Positions 1-8,189 of a stretch of DNA of 64,000 bases are shown in pieces; positions within the stretch are counted from its first letter, which is position 1; each line of letters starts with the position of its first letter. Under the pieces are notes generated by a model. The model searched no databases and was not told where the DNA came from. It worked only from the letters and a program-made list of their open reading frames with translations. Source of the DNA: Streptomyces cavernicola (lineage in GTDB: Bacteria > Actinomycetota > Actinomycetes > Streptomycetales > Streptomycetaceae). The position numbers and the translations under genes are program-made. Location of the stretch: positions 1-64,000 of the forward strand of contig NZ_JASCIQ010000014.1 of assembly GCF_029968035.1 (NCBI RefSeq), written 5' to 3'.

Positions 1-474
1 GCGGCGTTCGGTCTCGTCGCGTACGGGGCACTGGCTGCGACCGGGAGGCTGGTGGACGACCATCCCGGTGCGGGGCGGTGGTTGGGCTTCGCCGCCTTCC
101 TGCTCGCGGGGCTGTATCAGTTCGGGCCGCTGAAGCGGGTGTGTCTGCTCCACTGTCGGAATCCGCTGGCGCACCTGGTGCAGTACGCGCGTTGGCGGCC
201 GGGCGTCCGAGATCTGCGGGTGGGCATGCACCACGGGCTGTACTGCGTGGGCTGTTGCTGGGGCTTGATGGTCGTCCTCCTCCCGCTCGGCGTGATGAAC
301 GTGGCCGCCATGGCCGGTCTTGCGGCGGTGATCTTCTTGGAGAAGTTGTGGCGGTGGGGGCCGTGGCTCAGTTGGACGGTCGGCCTCGCTTTCCTTGTTC
401 TGGCCGTGCTCGCTCCCTTCCAGGAAGGGCTGCTTCCCGGCCTCGAGATGTCCGAGTCGCAGATGCCGATGTAG
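1..474 (+). CDS. DUF2182-type integral membrane protein (5' end outside window)
   Basis: The reading frame is open from base 1, so the start lies upstream of the window and the first 17 visible codons are coding. The visible part has several hydrophobic segments and cysteine-containing stretches (VCLLHC and YCVGCCWG) preceded by a His-His pair. These are features of the predicted metal-binding DUF2182 membrane family. The next gene encodes a DUF1326 protein, and the two families often occur side by side or fused, which supports the assignment. Function is not established; a role in handling a metal or a thiol-reactive compound is only an inference from the Cys/His residues. Confidence 0.75.
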   Translation, partial: AAFGLVAYGALAATGRLVDDHPGAGRWLGFAAFLLAGLYQFGPLKRVCLLHCRNPLAHLVQYARWRPGVRDLRVGMHHGLYCVGCCWGLMVVLLPLGVMNVAAMAGLAAVIFLEKLWRWGPWLSWTVGLAFLVLAVLAPFQEGLLPGLEMSESQMPM

Positions 475-603
475 GCGCTCGCTTCCCTGGTCCGTGAGGC
501 GCACGATGGAAGGGAGGCCGCTTGCGATCCCGGGAGCGGGCTCGGGGCGCGGTCTCGCCACTCCGAGTGGGCCCTCGTGGGTTCACGGCGGGAGGGAAGC
601 GAG

Positions 604-1263
604 ATGACGGAACGGGTAACTACCGATACGCGCTGGCACTTGGCCGGCGACTGGTTCGACGTGTGCAAGTGCGCCATCCCGTGCCCCTGCGCGTTTGCCC
701 AGCCCCCCACCTACGGCGACTGCGAAGGCGTGCTGGCCTGGCACATCCGGGAAGGCAACTTCGGGGACGTACGGCTCGACGATCTCAACGTGCTGATGCT
801 CGGCTCCTTCGTGGGCGACGTCTGGGCCCGTAAGCACACCGACGCGTACGCCGCGATCTTCCTCGACGAGCGCGCGGACGACAGTCAGCGCGCCGCCCTG
901 CAGACCATCTTCGGCGGCCAGGCAGGCGGTTGGCCTGCGGAGTTCGGTGAAATGTTCGGCGCCGAGATGCGGGGCATGGAGTTCGCTCCGATCCGTATCG
1001 AGGTCGACGAGGACATGAGCGGCTGGCGTGCCGAGGTTCCCGGGCGTGTGTCGGCGACCGCCGAGGCGCTGAGCGGGCCGACGACTCCGGACGGGGCACG
1101 GGTGCAGGTGCTCAATGCGCCGGGCGCCGAGGTCGGGCCGGGCCAGGTCGCCACCTGGGGGCGGGCCACCACCGACCGTGCCGACGCGTTCGGCTTCTCC
1201 TGGGATCGCTCCGGGAAGTCGAGCAAGCACTTCCCCTTCGACTGGAGCGGCGGTCCGGACTGA
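604..1263 (+). CDS. DUF1326 domain protein
   Basis: A 219-residue soluble protein. The ATG at 604 was chosen because GGGAGGG lies just upstream; an earlier in-frame start at 577 has no such site. The N-terminus contains a cysteine cluster C-x-C-x3-C-x-C at residues 21-29 and another Cys at 40, followed by the aromatic- and acid-rich body typical of DUF1326. It follows the DUF2182 membrane protein by about 130 bases, so the two are probably co-expressed and may work together at the membrane. The biochemical role of this family is unknown to me. Confidence 0.8.
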   Translation: MTERVTTDTRWHLAGDWFDVCKCAIPCPCAFAQPPTYGDCEGVLAWHIREGNFGDVRLDDLNVLMLGSFVGDVWARKHTDAYAAIFLDERADDSQRAALQTIFGGQAGGWPAEFGEMFGAEMRGMEFAPIRIEVDEDMSGWRAEVPGRVSATAEALSGPTTPDGARVQVLNAPGAEVGPGQVATWGRATTDRADAFGFSWDRSGKSSKHFPFDWSGGPD

Positions 1264-1325
1264 CTGGTGCAGCCCGCACGACGCGTCGTGGATCAGCTCG
1301 CGCGACGCGTCGTAGGTCGGCTCGT

Positions 1326-3281
1326 CTAATTCTCTCCCTGCCGTGGTGCGCAGTGCTTTTCCAGTTCTGCAGCCGCCCAGCGGATCGACGGCAGTGGGTC
1401 GTCGTGCAGGTGGCGGAGGGCGGGCAGTGTCGCCCGTACCGCGGCTCTGTTCTCCGGGCTGTCGCAGTCGGCGATGTCCGCGATGAGGAGCAGCAGGGTG
1501 GGGCGGGCCTGGTTGTCGGGGTCGGTCATCAGCTCGGCGAGGAACGGCACCGCGGGTGCGGCGGCGGTCAGCCCCGCGCTCTTGGAGACCAGCAGCCGGT
1601 ACAGGTCGTGGACCGCGTCCATGGCGGTCTGCTTGTCGTCGGATGCCACCTTGCCGATCAGGCCGGGTACCGCGTGCGCGGGGCCTCGTGCGGACCAGTA
1701 CGAACCCCAGTCGATGTCGTCGAGGCGGGACTGGAGTGCGCGGTGCGGCCAGAGCTTTTCCGTGTCGAGGTGCAGTGCCAACGGGCCGGACGGTCCGGTG
1801 ACGTACAGCGTGCCGTCGCTGTTCAGGGAGAGGGCCGTGATGCCGGTGCCGAGGCGCAGTTGGGCCACCGCGTCGGAGTTGAGGTCCCAGATGCGGACGA
1901 GTCCGTCGGCCCAGGCGCAGGCCAGCGCGGGGCCGGTGGTCAGGCCGGCGGCCGTGAGTGCGGTGACGGCGGTGCGGCGTCGGTCGAAGGGGAGCGGCCG
2001 CGGGTTGCGGTCCGTGTGCCAGTAGCGGAGGACGCCGTGGGCGTCGCCGCTGACCACGGCCCGGTGGGCGTCGTCGAGCCGGACGCAGGCGAGGGCGGTC
2101 ACCGCGGCACGGTGCAGCGGCTCACCGGCCACCGCGGAGGGCCCGTCGGCGGTCGCCTCGGCGGTTGCTTCGGTGGTTGCTTCGGTGGTGGACCACGACA
2201 GGTGGACGCGGCCTGAGGCGTCGCCCGCGGCGGCCAGGGTGGCGTCCGCGTCGAGGGCGGTGGCGGTGCGGTCCGGCAGGGCGCGGAGCACGGACGGGAC
2301 AGTGGCGGCGGCCGGGGCGTCGCCGTCGGTGGAGGTCGCCCGCCAGCGTCCGCGGCCGTCGGTGTCACCGTCGGTGAGCGTGAACGGGCCTAGTTCTTCC
2401 AGGGGTTCGGGGATCTCGCTGGGCGGGTCGATGTCCTTGTCGGTGCAGGAGATGCCCAGTGTCTCGGCGACCTGGAGCAGCGCGGTGCGGGTCCGGCCGT
2501 GGATCAGCAGAGCGAAGTCGGTTCTCGGGGCGCGGTATTGGGAGATGAGCGCATCCGGGCCGCCGTACATCAGTGCATCGCAGCCCATCTCCTGCCACGG
2601 CAGCAGCCCCAACTCCCGGTACGAGGCCGTCAGTCGGTCCAGGGCCGCCGGGTCGTCCTCGACGTGCGAGCGGGGCACTCGGAGGGTCCAGCCGTACGTG
2701 CCCGGAAGGCGTACCAGGGCCAGGTGGAGGAAGAACTCGGACAGCGACCGGCTCTGCAGTTCCCAGAAGCCGCCGTTGTTGACCAGTACGCGGGGGTCGG
2801 GTTGGGAGGCCTCGGCGGCGAGGTAGCCCCACTGGTTGCAGTACTGGTACTCGGACATGAAGATGCAGATCCGCCGGTCGGGGGCGTCCGGCGGCAGGAG
2901 CGGGTCGTCCTCGGGCAGTCCGTCGGCCCGCGCCGGGTCCAGGTACGCGTCGTCGTAGTCGTCCTCGTCATCGCCCAGGTCGGCGTACTCGTCGACCCAG
3001 ATGGCCGGCGGCCACTGCGTGTGCGTCCAGTACAACCGGGGCCGGAACGCGAAGGAGTTGACCGGGGAGTCCCACCATTCGGCGAGCGCCGCGGGGACGG
3101 GCAGGCTCTCGTCGATCTCTTCGGTGGAGTTCTCCCCGCCCCAGCGGGAGGCGACCGGCTCGCCTCCCGGGTCCTCGTACCCCCACTCGCGCTGCACCGC
3201 GTCGAGCAACTCCCAGCGAAATCGGCCCTGTTGGCGGTGGAGCCGCTCCGCGAACTGTCCGTAGTCGATGATCTCTTCCAC
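1326..3281 (-). CDS. Large orphan protein with WD40-like and HEAT-like regions
   Basis: A 651-residue soluble protein with no signal peptide or membrane segment. Residues 1-300 have no fold I can name; they include an acidic stretch around residue 100 (LGDDEDDYDDAYLD). About residues 330-520 carry degenerate WD40-like repeats, such as a segment with AWADGLVRIWDL followed by a GTLYVTG strand, suggesting a partial beta-propeller. The last 130 residues are alpha-helical with a HEAT/ARM-like look (AVHDLYRLL, TLLLLIADIADC). An Ala/Thr-rich low-complexity segment near residue 370 may be a linker. A scaffold role is inferred only from the repeats. It stands alone on its strand. Confidence 0.7.
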   Translation of the reverse strand: MEEIIDYGQFAERLHRQQGRFRWELLDAVQREWGYEDPGGEPVASRWGGENSTEEIDESLPVPAALAEWWDSPVNSFAFRPRLYWTHTQWPPAIWVDEYADLGDDEDDYDDAYLDPARADGLPEDDPLLPPDAPDRRICIFMSEYQYCNQWGYLAAEASQPDPRVLVNNGGFWELQSRSLSEFFLHLALVRLPGTYGWTLRVPRSHVEDDPAALDRLTASYRELGLLPWQEMGCDALMYGGPDALISQYRAPRTDFALLIHGRTRTALLQVAETLGISCTDKDIDPPSEIPEPLEELGPFTLTDGDTDGRGRWRATSTDGDAPAAATVPSVLRALPDRTATALDADATLAAAGDASGRVHLSWSTTEATTEATAEATADGPSAVAGEPLHRAAVTALACVRLDDAHRAVVSGDAHGVLRYWHTDRNPRPLPFDRRRTAVTALTAAGLTTGPALACAWADGLVRIWDLNSDAVAQLRLGTGITALSLNSDGTLYVTGPSGPLALHLDTEKLWPHRALQSRLDDIDWGSYWSARGPAHAVPGLIGKVASDDKQTAMDAVHDLYRLLVSKSAGLTAAAPAVPFLAELMTDPDNQARPTLLLLIADIADCDSPENRAAVRATLPALRHLHDDPLPSIRWAAAELEKHCAPRQGEN

Positions 3282-3370
3282 GCGGGCATCGTACGGGGGC
3301 TCCCGCCGGGGCGAGCGTTCGCCCGCCCCTTCTGCGGGCGCCCCGCTCCCCCGCGTTCACGTGGCGCTCG

Positions 3371-3705
3371 TTGGCGCCAACTCCGATGCTGAGTTCGTTC
3401 TTGACGATGTGTCCGGCGCGCATGACGAGGCGCAGGTTCCGGTCGGGGGCGGTCAGTACCGAGAGGTCGTCGAGGGGGTTGCCCTCGACGACGAGCAGGT
3501 CGGCGTGGGCTCCTTCGGTGATCTCGCCGATCTCGCCCGGCATGCCGACGATCTCGGCGCCCACGACGGTCGCCGACCGGAGGATGTCGGCGGGCTCCTG
3601 GAGCTTGGCGCGGAGGGTGAACTCCGCCAGTTGGTAGCTGTGCATCTCGCCGTGCAGGTCGGTGCCGAAGCCGATGCGGACGCCGGCTCGCCCGGCCTGT
3701 TCTTC
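3371..3705 (-). pseudogene. Amidohydrolase remnant (C-terminal part only)
   Basis: On the minus strand this stretch encodes the C-terminal end of a metal-dependent amidohydrolase of the imidazolonepropionase-like group. It contains GVRIGFGTDLHGEM (the conserved metal-binding Asp region), then the closing motif in which EITEGAHADLLVVEGNPLDD leads into a terminal beta strand. Roughly the first 300 residues, including the HxH zinc motif, are missing. The frame has no proper stop and runs on into unrelated sequence, so the 3' end is also decayed. It abuts a truncated RpiR-family gene reading the other way. Confidence 0.75.
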
Positions 3706-4395
3706 GCGCAGTCGCTGGGATTCGCCGGCTGGCCTCCGTTCCAGGCCGAGTTCCGGTCGATGTACGTCGTGCGCCGCTTCGACGTCGAGGCCAGCACACC
3801 GACCTCGGGGCACGCCGGGATCATCGCCTCGGCGTTCGCGCAGGACGCGGAGAACCTCAACTCGTGCCTGCACGCGTTCGACTTCGAGCAGGGCGCCGCG
3901 ATCGTCGAGGCGATCAGCGCGGCCCGGCGTACCGTCGTCATCGCGAGCGGCACCCATGCCCTGCCGGCGCAGGCCCTGGCGATCATCGCGGCCAGCCGCG
4001 GGTACGACATCGACGTGGAGGATCGCGGCGGCGCTCAACTCGCCAATGCGCTGGTGCGGTTGACCTCGGACGACTGCATTGTGGCGTTCAGCTTCTGGCA
4101 GCACTACAAGCAGACCGTGGCCGGGCTGCGGTTCGGCCGCCGGAGGGGCGCGACGACCTGCGTCATCACCGACACCCAGCACTCCCCCGCGGCGCAGCTG
4201 GCCGACCACGCGCTGGTCGTCCCGGCCGAGGGCGTGTCCCATCTCCCGTCCATGACGGCCGCGTTGAGCCTCTCGTACGGGCTCGCCGCGGCGCTGTGCG
4301 CCATCGACCCGGCGAAGAGCCGGTCGGCGATCTCCCATGTCGACGAGCTCTGGCAGGACATGGACTTCTTCGCCCCGGACACGAGAGAGCTCTGA
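3700..4395 (+). pseudogene. RpiR/MurR-family regulator remnant (SIS domain)
   Basis: The plus strand from about 3700 to the TGA at 4395 encodes the end of the RpiR helix-turn-helix (FAQSLGFAGWPPFQAEFR) and then a complete SIS sugar-phosphate-binding domain (VVIASGTHALPAQALAIIAA, later TQHSPAAQLADHALVVPAEG). The first 50 or so residues, with the start codon and most of the DNA-binding domain, are absent; no start codon with a ribosome-binding site precedes the homologous part. The break coincides with the end of the amidohydrolase remnant, so both genes lost their 5' ends together. Confidence 0.75.
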
Positions 4396-4429
4396 GCCCG
4401 CGAGGGCGATGGGGCGGGGCGGGCCGGTG

Positions 4430-5362
4430 TCAGGCGGCGGCTTGGCTGCGGAAGGCGGTGGGGCTCAGGCCGCGGTGGCGTTTGAACGCGGCGCTGAAGC
4501 CGAAGGCGTCGGCGTATCCGACGGTCCTGGCGATCTGGGCGACGGCGAGGTCCGTGTCGGACAGGAGCGTCTCGGCTTCGTCCATGCGGCATTCGGTGAG
4601 GTACGTCAGCGGCGGGCGCCCCATGGTCTCGGAGAAGCGTTTGGCGAACAGGGCCCGGGAGACGCCGGATTCGGCGGCGAGCGCTCCGACCGTCCACCCC
4701 TCGGCGGGGCGGGCGTGGAAGGCGCGGAGCGCGGGGGCGAGGACGGGGTCGGCCAGGCCGCGGTACCAGCTGGGGGCTTCGGGTCCGGCCTGCTCGAACC
4801 AGGTGCGCAGGGTGCAGACGAGGCCCCAGTCGAGGAGTCGGTCCATCAGCGCTTGTGAGCCGGCGCTGCGTCGGGCGGCGTCGGCGGCGGCTGTCTCCAG
4901 CCAGGCGCAGACGTCGGTGCCCTCGTTGACCACGAGTACGGGGGGCAGGGTGCGCAGCAGGCGTTCGTGGCGGCGGCCGGAGGCGCGGTAGGCGCCCACG
5001 ATGAGTGCGGTCGCGCCGTCGGGGTCGCTGTCCCAGCGGATGCCGTCGAGGTTCTGGGCGGTGCAGGCGGGCTGCTCCGTGAAGCAGGCGATCTCGTACT
5101 GGGCGTGGGGGTGTTGGACGGAGTCGGGGCGGTCGGCGAGGTGGAAGGGGTCGGGGCCGCGGACGATGGCGGTGTCGCCGACGCCGACGGTTTGCGTGGT
5201 GCCGTCGGACAGCAGCAGGGTGCCGCTGCCGCGCAGGACGCTGACCATGGTGAGGGGTGCGCGGTCGGCGAAGCGGATGGTCCAGGGTGCTTCGAGCACG
5301 GCGTGGGTGACGACCGAGCCTTCGGCCCGGATGCCGCTGAGGAGAGAGCTCAAGGGATCCAC
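4430..5362 (-). CDS. AraC-family transcriptional regulator
   Basis: A 310-residue regulator. Residues 1-190 form the cupin-like ligand domain of the AraC_binding/Cupin_6 type (strand pattern around TMVSVLRGSGTLLLSDG). Residues 210-305 hold the two helix-turn-helix motifs (WTVGALAAESGVSRALFAKR and AQIARTVGYADAFGFSAAFK) ending in the usual GLSPTAFR. Translation starts at GTG 5362; the ribosome-binding site is weak. It is divergent from an NAD(P)H oxidoreductase gene across a 116-base gap and probably regulates that gene, a layout common for this AraC subgroup. Confidence 0.9.
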   Translation of the reverse strand: MDPLSSLLSGIRAEGSVVTHAVLEAPWTIRFADRAPLTMVSVLRGSGTLLLSDGTTQTVGVGDTAIVRGPDPFHLADRPDSVQHPHAQYEIACFTEQPACTAQNLDGIRWDSDPDGATALIVGAYRASGRRHERLLRTLPPVLVVNEGTDVCAWLETAAADAARRSAGSQALMDRLLDWGLVCTLRTWFEQAGPEAPSWYRGLADPVLAPALRAFHARPAEGWTVGALAAESGVSRALFAKRFSETMGRPPLTYLTECRMDEAETLLSDTDLAVAQIARTVGYADAFGFSAAFKRHRGLSPTAFRSQAAA

Positions 5363-5394
5363 GAGCAGTCAGCGTAGACGATCTCCTATGCGGT

Positions 5395-5407
5395 GGAGAG
5401 TTTCTCC
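5395..5407. promoter_or_regulatory. Inverted repeat in the AraC/oxidoreductase divergent promoter region
   Basis: GGAGA-GTT-TCTCC is a perfect inverted repeat in the gap between the divergent genes and is a candidate binding site for the adjacent AraC regulator. This is inferred from position and symmetry only. Confidence 0.35.
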
Positions 5408-5478
5408 CATGGATCATCCAACTCGCCGCGGTTGTACTGGAGTTGTTCAAGTGATCGCGACCGTCTGGAGAGACAACC

Positions 5479-6159
5479 ATGCCGCACCGCAACAGCCCGG
5501 CCAGGACCGCCCTTGTCGTCATGGCGCACCACCGCGCGGATTCGCTGACCGCGCACACCACCCGCCGTACCGTCGAGCGGTTGGAGGCCGCGGGGTACTC
5601 CGTGGATCTGCTCGATCTGCACGCCGAGGGGTTCGATCCGCGGATGAACGTCGCGGACCAGCCGGAGTGGGGTGACCGGGAGAAGCCGTACTCGGAGGAG
5701 GTGCGGGCGCACATGCGGCGGGTGCTCGACGCCGATGTCGTCGTCGCCGTGTTCCCGGTGTACTGGCAGAGCGTGCCCGCCCTGCTGAAGGGCTGGATCG
5801 ACCGGGTGTGGAACTACGGGTTCGCCTACGGCCACAGCAAGCCGCGCCTCGCAGGCAAGCGCATGCTGTGGCTCGGCCTGGCCGGAGCCACCGCCGACGA
5901 CCCCGTCACGGAGGGCATGCAGACCGTCCTCGACACCAACCTGAACGAAGGCATCGCCTACTACTGCGGGTTCGCCCACTCCTCCGTCGCCCTCCTGCCC
6001 GACGCCGAAGAGCGCCCCCAGCGCATCGACGCCGAGGGCAACCTCCTCGTCGGCGACGCCGTGACCGGAGCCGAACGCGCGGCCCACTACGCCGAGTTCG
6101 ACCGCCGCACCGACAAGGCCGTGACGGAGTTCCTGTCGGCCGAACTCGTTCCCGCCTGA
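5479..6159 (+). CDS. Flavodoxin-fold NAD(P)H oxidoreductase
   Basis: A 226-residue cytoplasmic flavoprotein of the Flavodoxin_2 (MdaB/KefF/quinone reductase) group. The N-terminal phosphate loop is VVMAHHRADSLT, and the family hallmark FPVYWQSVPALLKGWIDRVW with the following GFAYG motif lies near residues 95-120. It probably reduces quinones or other electrophilic substrates with FMN/FAD and NAD(P)H. ATG 5479 is preceded by GGAGAG. It is divergent from the AraC regulator and followed by a terminator hairpin. Confidence 0.88.
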   Translation: MPHRNSPARTALVVMAHHRADSLTAHTTRRTVERLEAAGYSVDLLDLHAEGFDPRMNVADQPEWGDREKPYSEEVRAHMRRVLDADVVVAVFPVYWQSVPALLKGWIDRVWNYGFAYGHSKPRLAGKRMLWLGLAGATADDPVTEGMQTVLDTNLNEGIAYYCGFAHSSVALLPDAEERPQRIDAEGNLLVGDAVTGAERAAHYAEFDRRTDKAVTEFLSAELVPA

Positions 6160-6183
6160 ACAGGGTTGCCACGAGGGTGCGTC

Positions 6184-6216
6184 GGGGCGGGAGGCGGTTC
6201 GGGCTGCTCCCGCCCC
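6184..6216. terminator. Terminator hairpin after the oxidoreductase
   Basis: Perfect 10-base arms GGGGCGGGAG / CTCCCGCCCC separated by 13 bases lie 25 bases past the stop codon. It lies between convergent genes and could act in both directions. Confidence 0.6.
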
Positions 6217-6226
6217 TGACAGGACG

Positions 6227-6877
6227 TCAGAGAACGTCAGAGGACGTCAGAGGTTCTGCGTCTCGGCGGGGGGCCAGGCCCGCCGAGACTATGTCCACGA
6301 GCAGGTCCAGGACTCGGGCCTGTACGTCCGGTGTGCCGAGCCGTTCCGCGAACAGCGGGACGAGCAGGACGCATTGCAGCACACCGACGATCAACTCGGG
6401 CCGTACGTCGATGAGTTGGCCCTCTGCTCGGCGTGCGTCGACGAAGCCTGCGAGGGCGGTGACGGGGTTGTCCCCGGACTGCAGGGCGGCGAGCCGTTCG
6501 GCGTCGAGTTTGCGGGCGACGGCCTGCATCTCGTCGGGGTGGGTCATCAGCCGGCTCCACAAGGGGCTGGAGGCCAGCTCGTCCAGGGTGGCGCGCAGGA
6601 AGCGGCGCAGCGCGTCACGGGTGTCGGTCCCGGCGTCCAGGCCGCCGTCGATGACCTTGCGCTTCACCTCGCCGGACTGGCACAGCATCAGCTCCAGGTA
6701 GAGGTCTTCCTTGGAGTCGAAGAAGGCGTAGAAGCTGCTCTTGGCGACGCCGGCCGGCGCGACGAGTTCTTCCAGGGAGGTCTTGCGCAGGCCCTGGGTG
6801 GCGAACAGGCGCCGTCCGTTGTCGAGGAGGAGTCGGGTGATGCGGGCCTTCTCCTCGGCGGAGAACTTCGGCGGCAT
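6227..6877 (-). CDS. TetR-family transcriptional regulator
   Basis: A 216-residue regulator. The TetR_N helix-turn-helix is at residues 26-60 (LEELVAPAGVAKSSFYAFF). The C-terminal domain is helical and ligand-binding but not assignable to a ligand. ATG 6877 is supported by GAGGAAGG about 10 bases upstream. The end of the coding region contains three copies of a 10-base direct repeat (ACGTCAGAGR, 6224-6252) coding for the tail LTSSDVL. Upstream, in the same reading frame, lies a repeated Lys-Pro-Ala-Gly-coding tract with no usable start codon. A membrane-protein gene precedes it on the same strand. Confidence 0.9.
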   Translation of the reverse strand: MPPKFSAEEKARITRLLLDNGRRLFATQGLRKTSLEELVAPAGVAKSSFYAFFDSKEDLYLELMLCQSGEVKRKVIDGGLDAGTDTRDALRRFLRATLDELASSPLWSRLMTHPDEMQAVARKLDAERLAALQSGDNPVTALAGFVDARRAEGQLIDVRPELIVGVLQCVLLVPLFAERLGTPDVQARVLDLLVDIVSAGLAPRRDAEPLTSSDVL

Positions 6878-6901
6878 GGGCGCCTTCCTCGTGGGCTTCT
6901 C

Positions 6902-6990
6902 TGCGGGCTTCCCCGGAGCCTTTGCTGCGGGCTTCCCTGCGGGCTTCCCTGCGGGCTTCCCTGCGGGCTTCCCTGCGGGCTTCCCTGCGG
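6902..6990. repeat. 12-base tandem repeat upstream of the TetR gene
   Basis: Five perfect tandem copies of TGCGGGCTTCCC fill 6926-6985, with degenerate copies on both sides. Read on the minus strand in the TetR frame they encode (GKPA)n and run without a stop from the end of the upstream gene's TGA to the TetR ATG. No ATG, GTG, TTG or CTG start exists inside the tract, so it is most likely leader sequence. It may be a relic of an N-terminal tail or a copy-number-variable spacer. Confidence 0.75.
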
Positions 6991-7009
6991 ATGGTTCGGC
7001 CGCATGGTT

Positions 7010-7609
7010 TCACGATGATGCCGTGGAAGGGCGAGGTACGGGTGAAGGAGGGGCCGGTGGAGGCGTGGTGCCCGCGCTGGTGGCGTCGGCCGCCGGGGCC
7101 TGGGTGCGGAGGCTGATGCGCAGCCCGCGCCGTCGGGCGATCACCAGGACGGTTGCGGTCATCAGGGCGCCGCCGAGGCCGAGCGGCAGGAGTGTGGCAC
7201 CGCCGTCGGATCCTGAATTGGCGTACGCCCAGGCGATCTTGAACGCGAGTCCGGCGTCGATGACGAGCAGCCCCCAGCCGATGGAGTGCCGCCAGAACGC
7301 GAGGCAGAGGCCCGCGAGGAGTGCGGGGATCGTCGGCAGGGTGACCCAGGTGATCCAGGTGGGGTCGACGAAGAGTCGCTCCTCCATGTCCAGTACGCCC
7401 TGGATCTGCGGGTCGATCGCGCCGGGCGCCGGCGCGGGGAACCAGAAGAAGCTCGACAGCATCGCGACCACCGTCGCCGTCAGGGCCACGGGCCGCCTGG
7501 TCCAGCAGAAGTAGGCGATCGGCAGGAAGAACAGCGGCCTGATGTACCAGCTCACAGGGTTGAGGTGGCGGGGCCAGGCCCAGTCGAGGAAGTCGCGGAG
7601 CAGTTCCAT
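7010..7609 (-). CDS. Small multi-span membrane protein
   Basis: A 199-residue protein starting at ATG 7609 with AGGAG upstream. It begins with an amphipathic segment (ELLRDFLDWAWPRHLNP) and has about four hydrophobic helices (PLFFLPIAYFCW, ALTATVVAMLSSFFWF, ITWVTLPTIPALLAGLCLAF, LLPLGLGGALMTATVLVIA). A cytoplasmic-looking Ala/Pro/Ser-rich tail follows. I do not recognise a named family with confidence. Its stop codon precedes the repeat tract and TetR gene on the same strand, so the two may be co-transcribed. Confidence 0.75.
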   Translation of the reverse strand: MELLRDFLDWAWPRHLNPVSWYIRPLFFLPIAYFCWTRRPVALTATVVAMLSSFFWFPAPAPGAIDPQIQGVLDMEERLFVDPTWITWVTLPTIPALLAGLCLAFWRHSIGWGLLVIDAGLAFKIAWAYANSGSDGGATLLPLGLGGALMTATVLVIARRRGLRISLRTQAPAADATSAGTTPPPAPPSPVPRPSTASS

Positions 7610-7895
7610 GGGGAACTCCTGGGAAACGGGGCGGAGTTGAGTCCCCACCCGACCAGGATCCATAAAAACAGTTTCGCCATTTGTTTTCAATGGCCCTCCG
7701 CAACACCCTGGTTCGCGACCGCACCGCGGGAAATTCTGTGGCTGCGGACCCGCCGTCTGATCCACACTGGCATCAGACGGGCAGCCGGATCCCGAAGACC
7801 TGAGGGCGCTCACCGCATGCCAGTTGAGCGGCGTATGTGCCCGGCCCATCCTGCTCGCCCTGCTCATCCCGCCTGCTCGAGGAAGGAGTTGCGTC

Positions 7896-8093
7896 GTGCC
7901 CAAGCCTCAACCCGTGCAGTACGTGCTCGCCAAGCCGACTCCGCCGACCTGGTGGAAGAAGAACCGCCACGTGGTCATGCTCATAGTCGGCCTGGTGGTC
8001 GGCGGTTGGCTGGTCAGCGACCACGACACCACCGCCACCCCGCCCCACGACCGCCCCAGGCCCGCGCACTCCGCGGTGGCCGAGACGGAGTAA
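7896..8093 (+). CDS. Small single-span membrane protein
   Basis: A 65-residue protein from GTG 7896, preceded by GGAAGGAG. It has a basic/aromatic N-terminal portion (PPTWWKKNRHV), one transmembrane helix (VVMLIVGLVVGGWLVS) and a hydrophilic Thr/Pro/His tail. An upstream in-frame ATG at 7824 was rejected because the ribosome-binding site fits 7896 and the extension is not protein-like. Function unknown. A strong terminator follows immediately, suggesting a monocistronic transcript. Confidence 0.65.
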   Translation: MPKPQPVQYVLAKPTPPTWWKKNRHVVMLIVGLVVGGWLVSDHDTTATPPHDRPRPAHSAVAETE

Positions 8094-8122
8094 GGCGGCC
8101 GAGGCCCACACCCTCGGCCGCC
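8094..8122 (+). terminator. Terminator of the small membrane protein gene
   Basis: Perfect 11-base arms GGCGGCCGAGG / CCTCGGCCGCC with a 7-base loop begin right after the stop codon of the upstream gene. Confidence 0.65.
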
Positions 8123-8189
8123 CGCCCCTCACCACGCGACACCGGCCCGTCGCAGGGCCCGCCCTGTCGGCCGCCGCGAGGCCCGTGGA

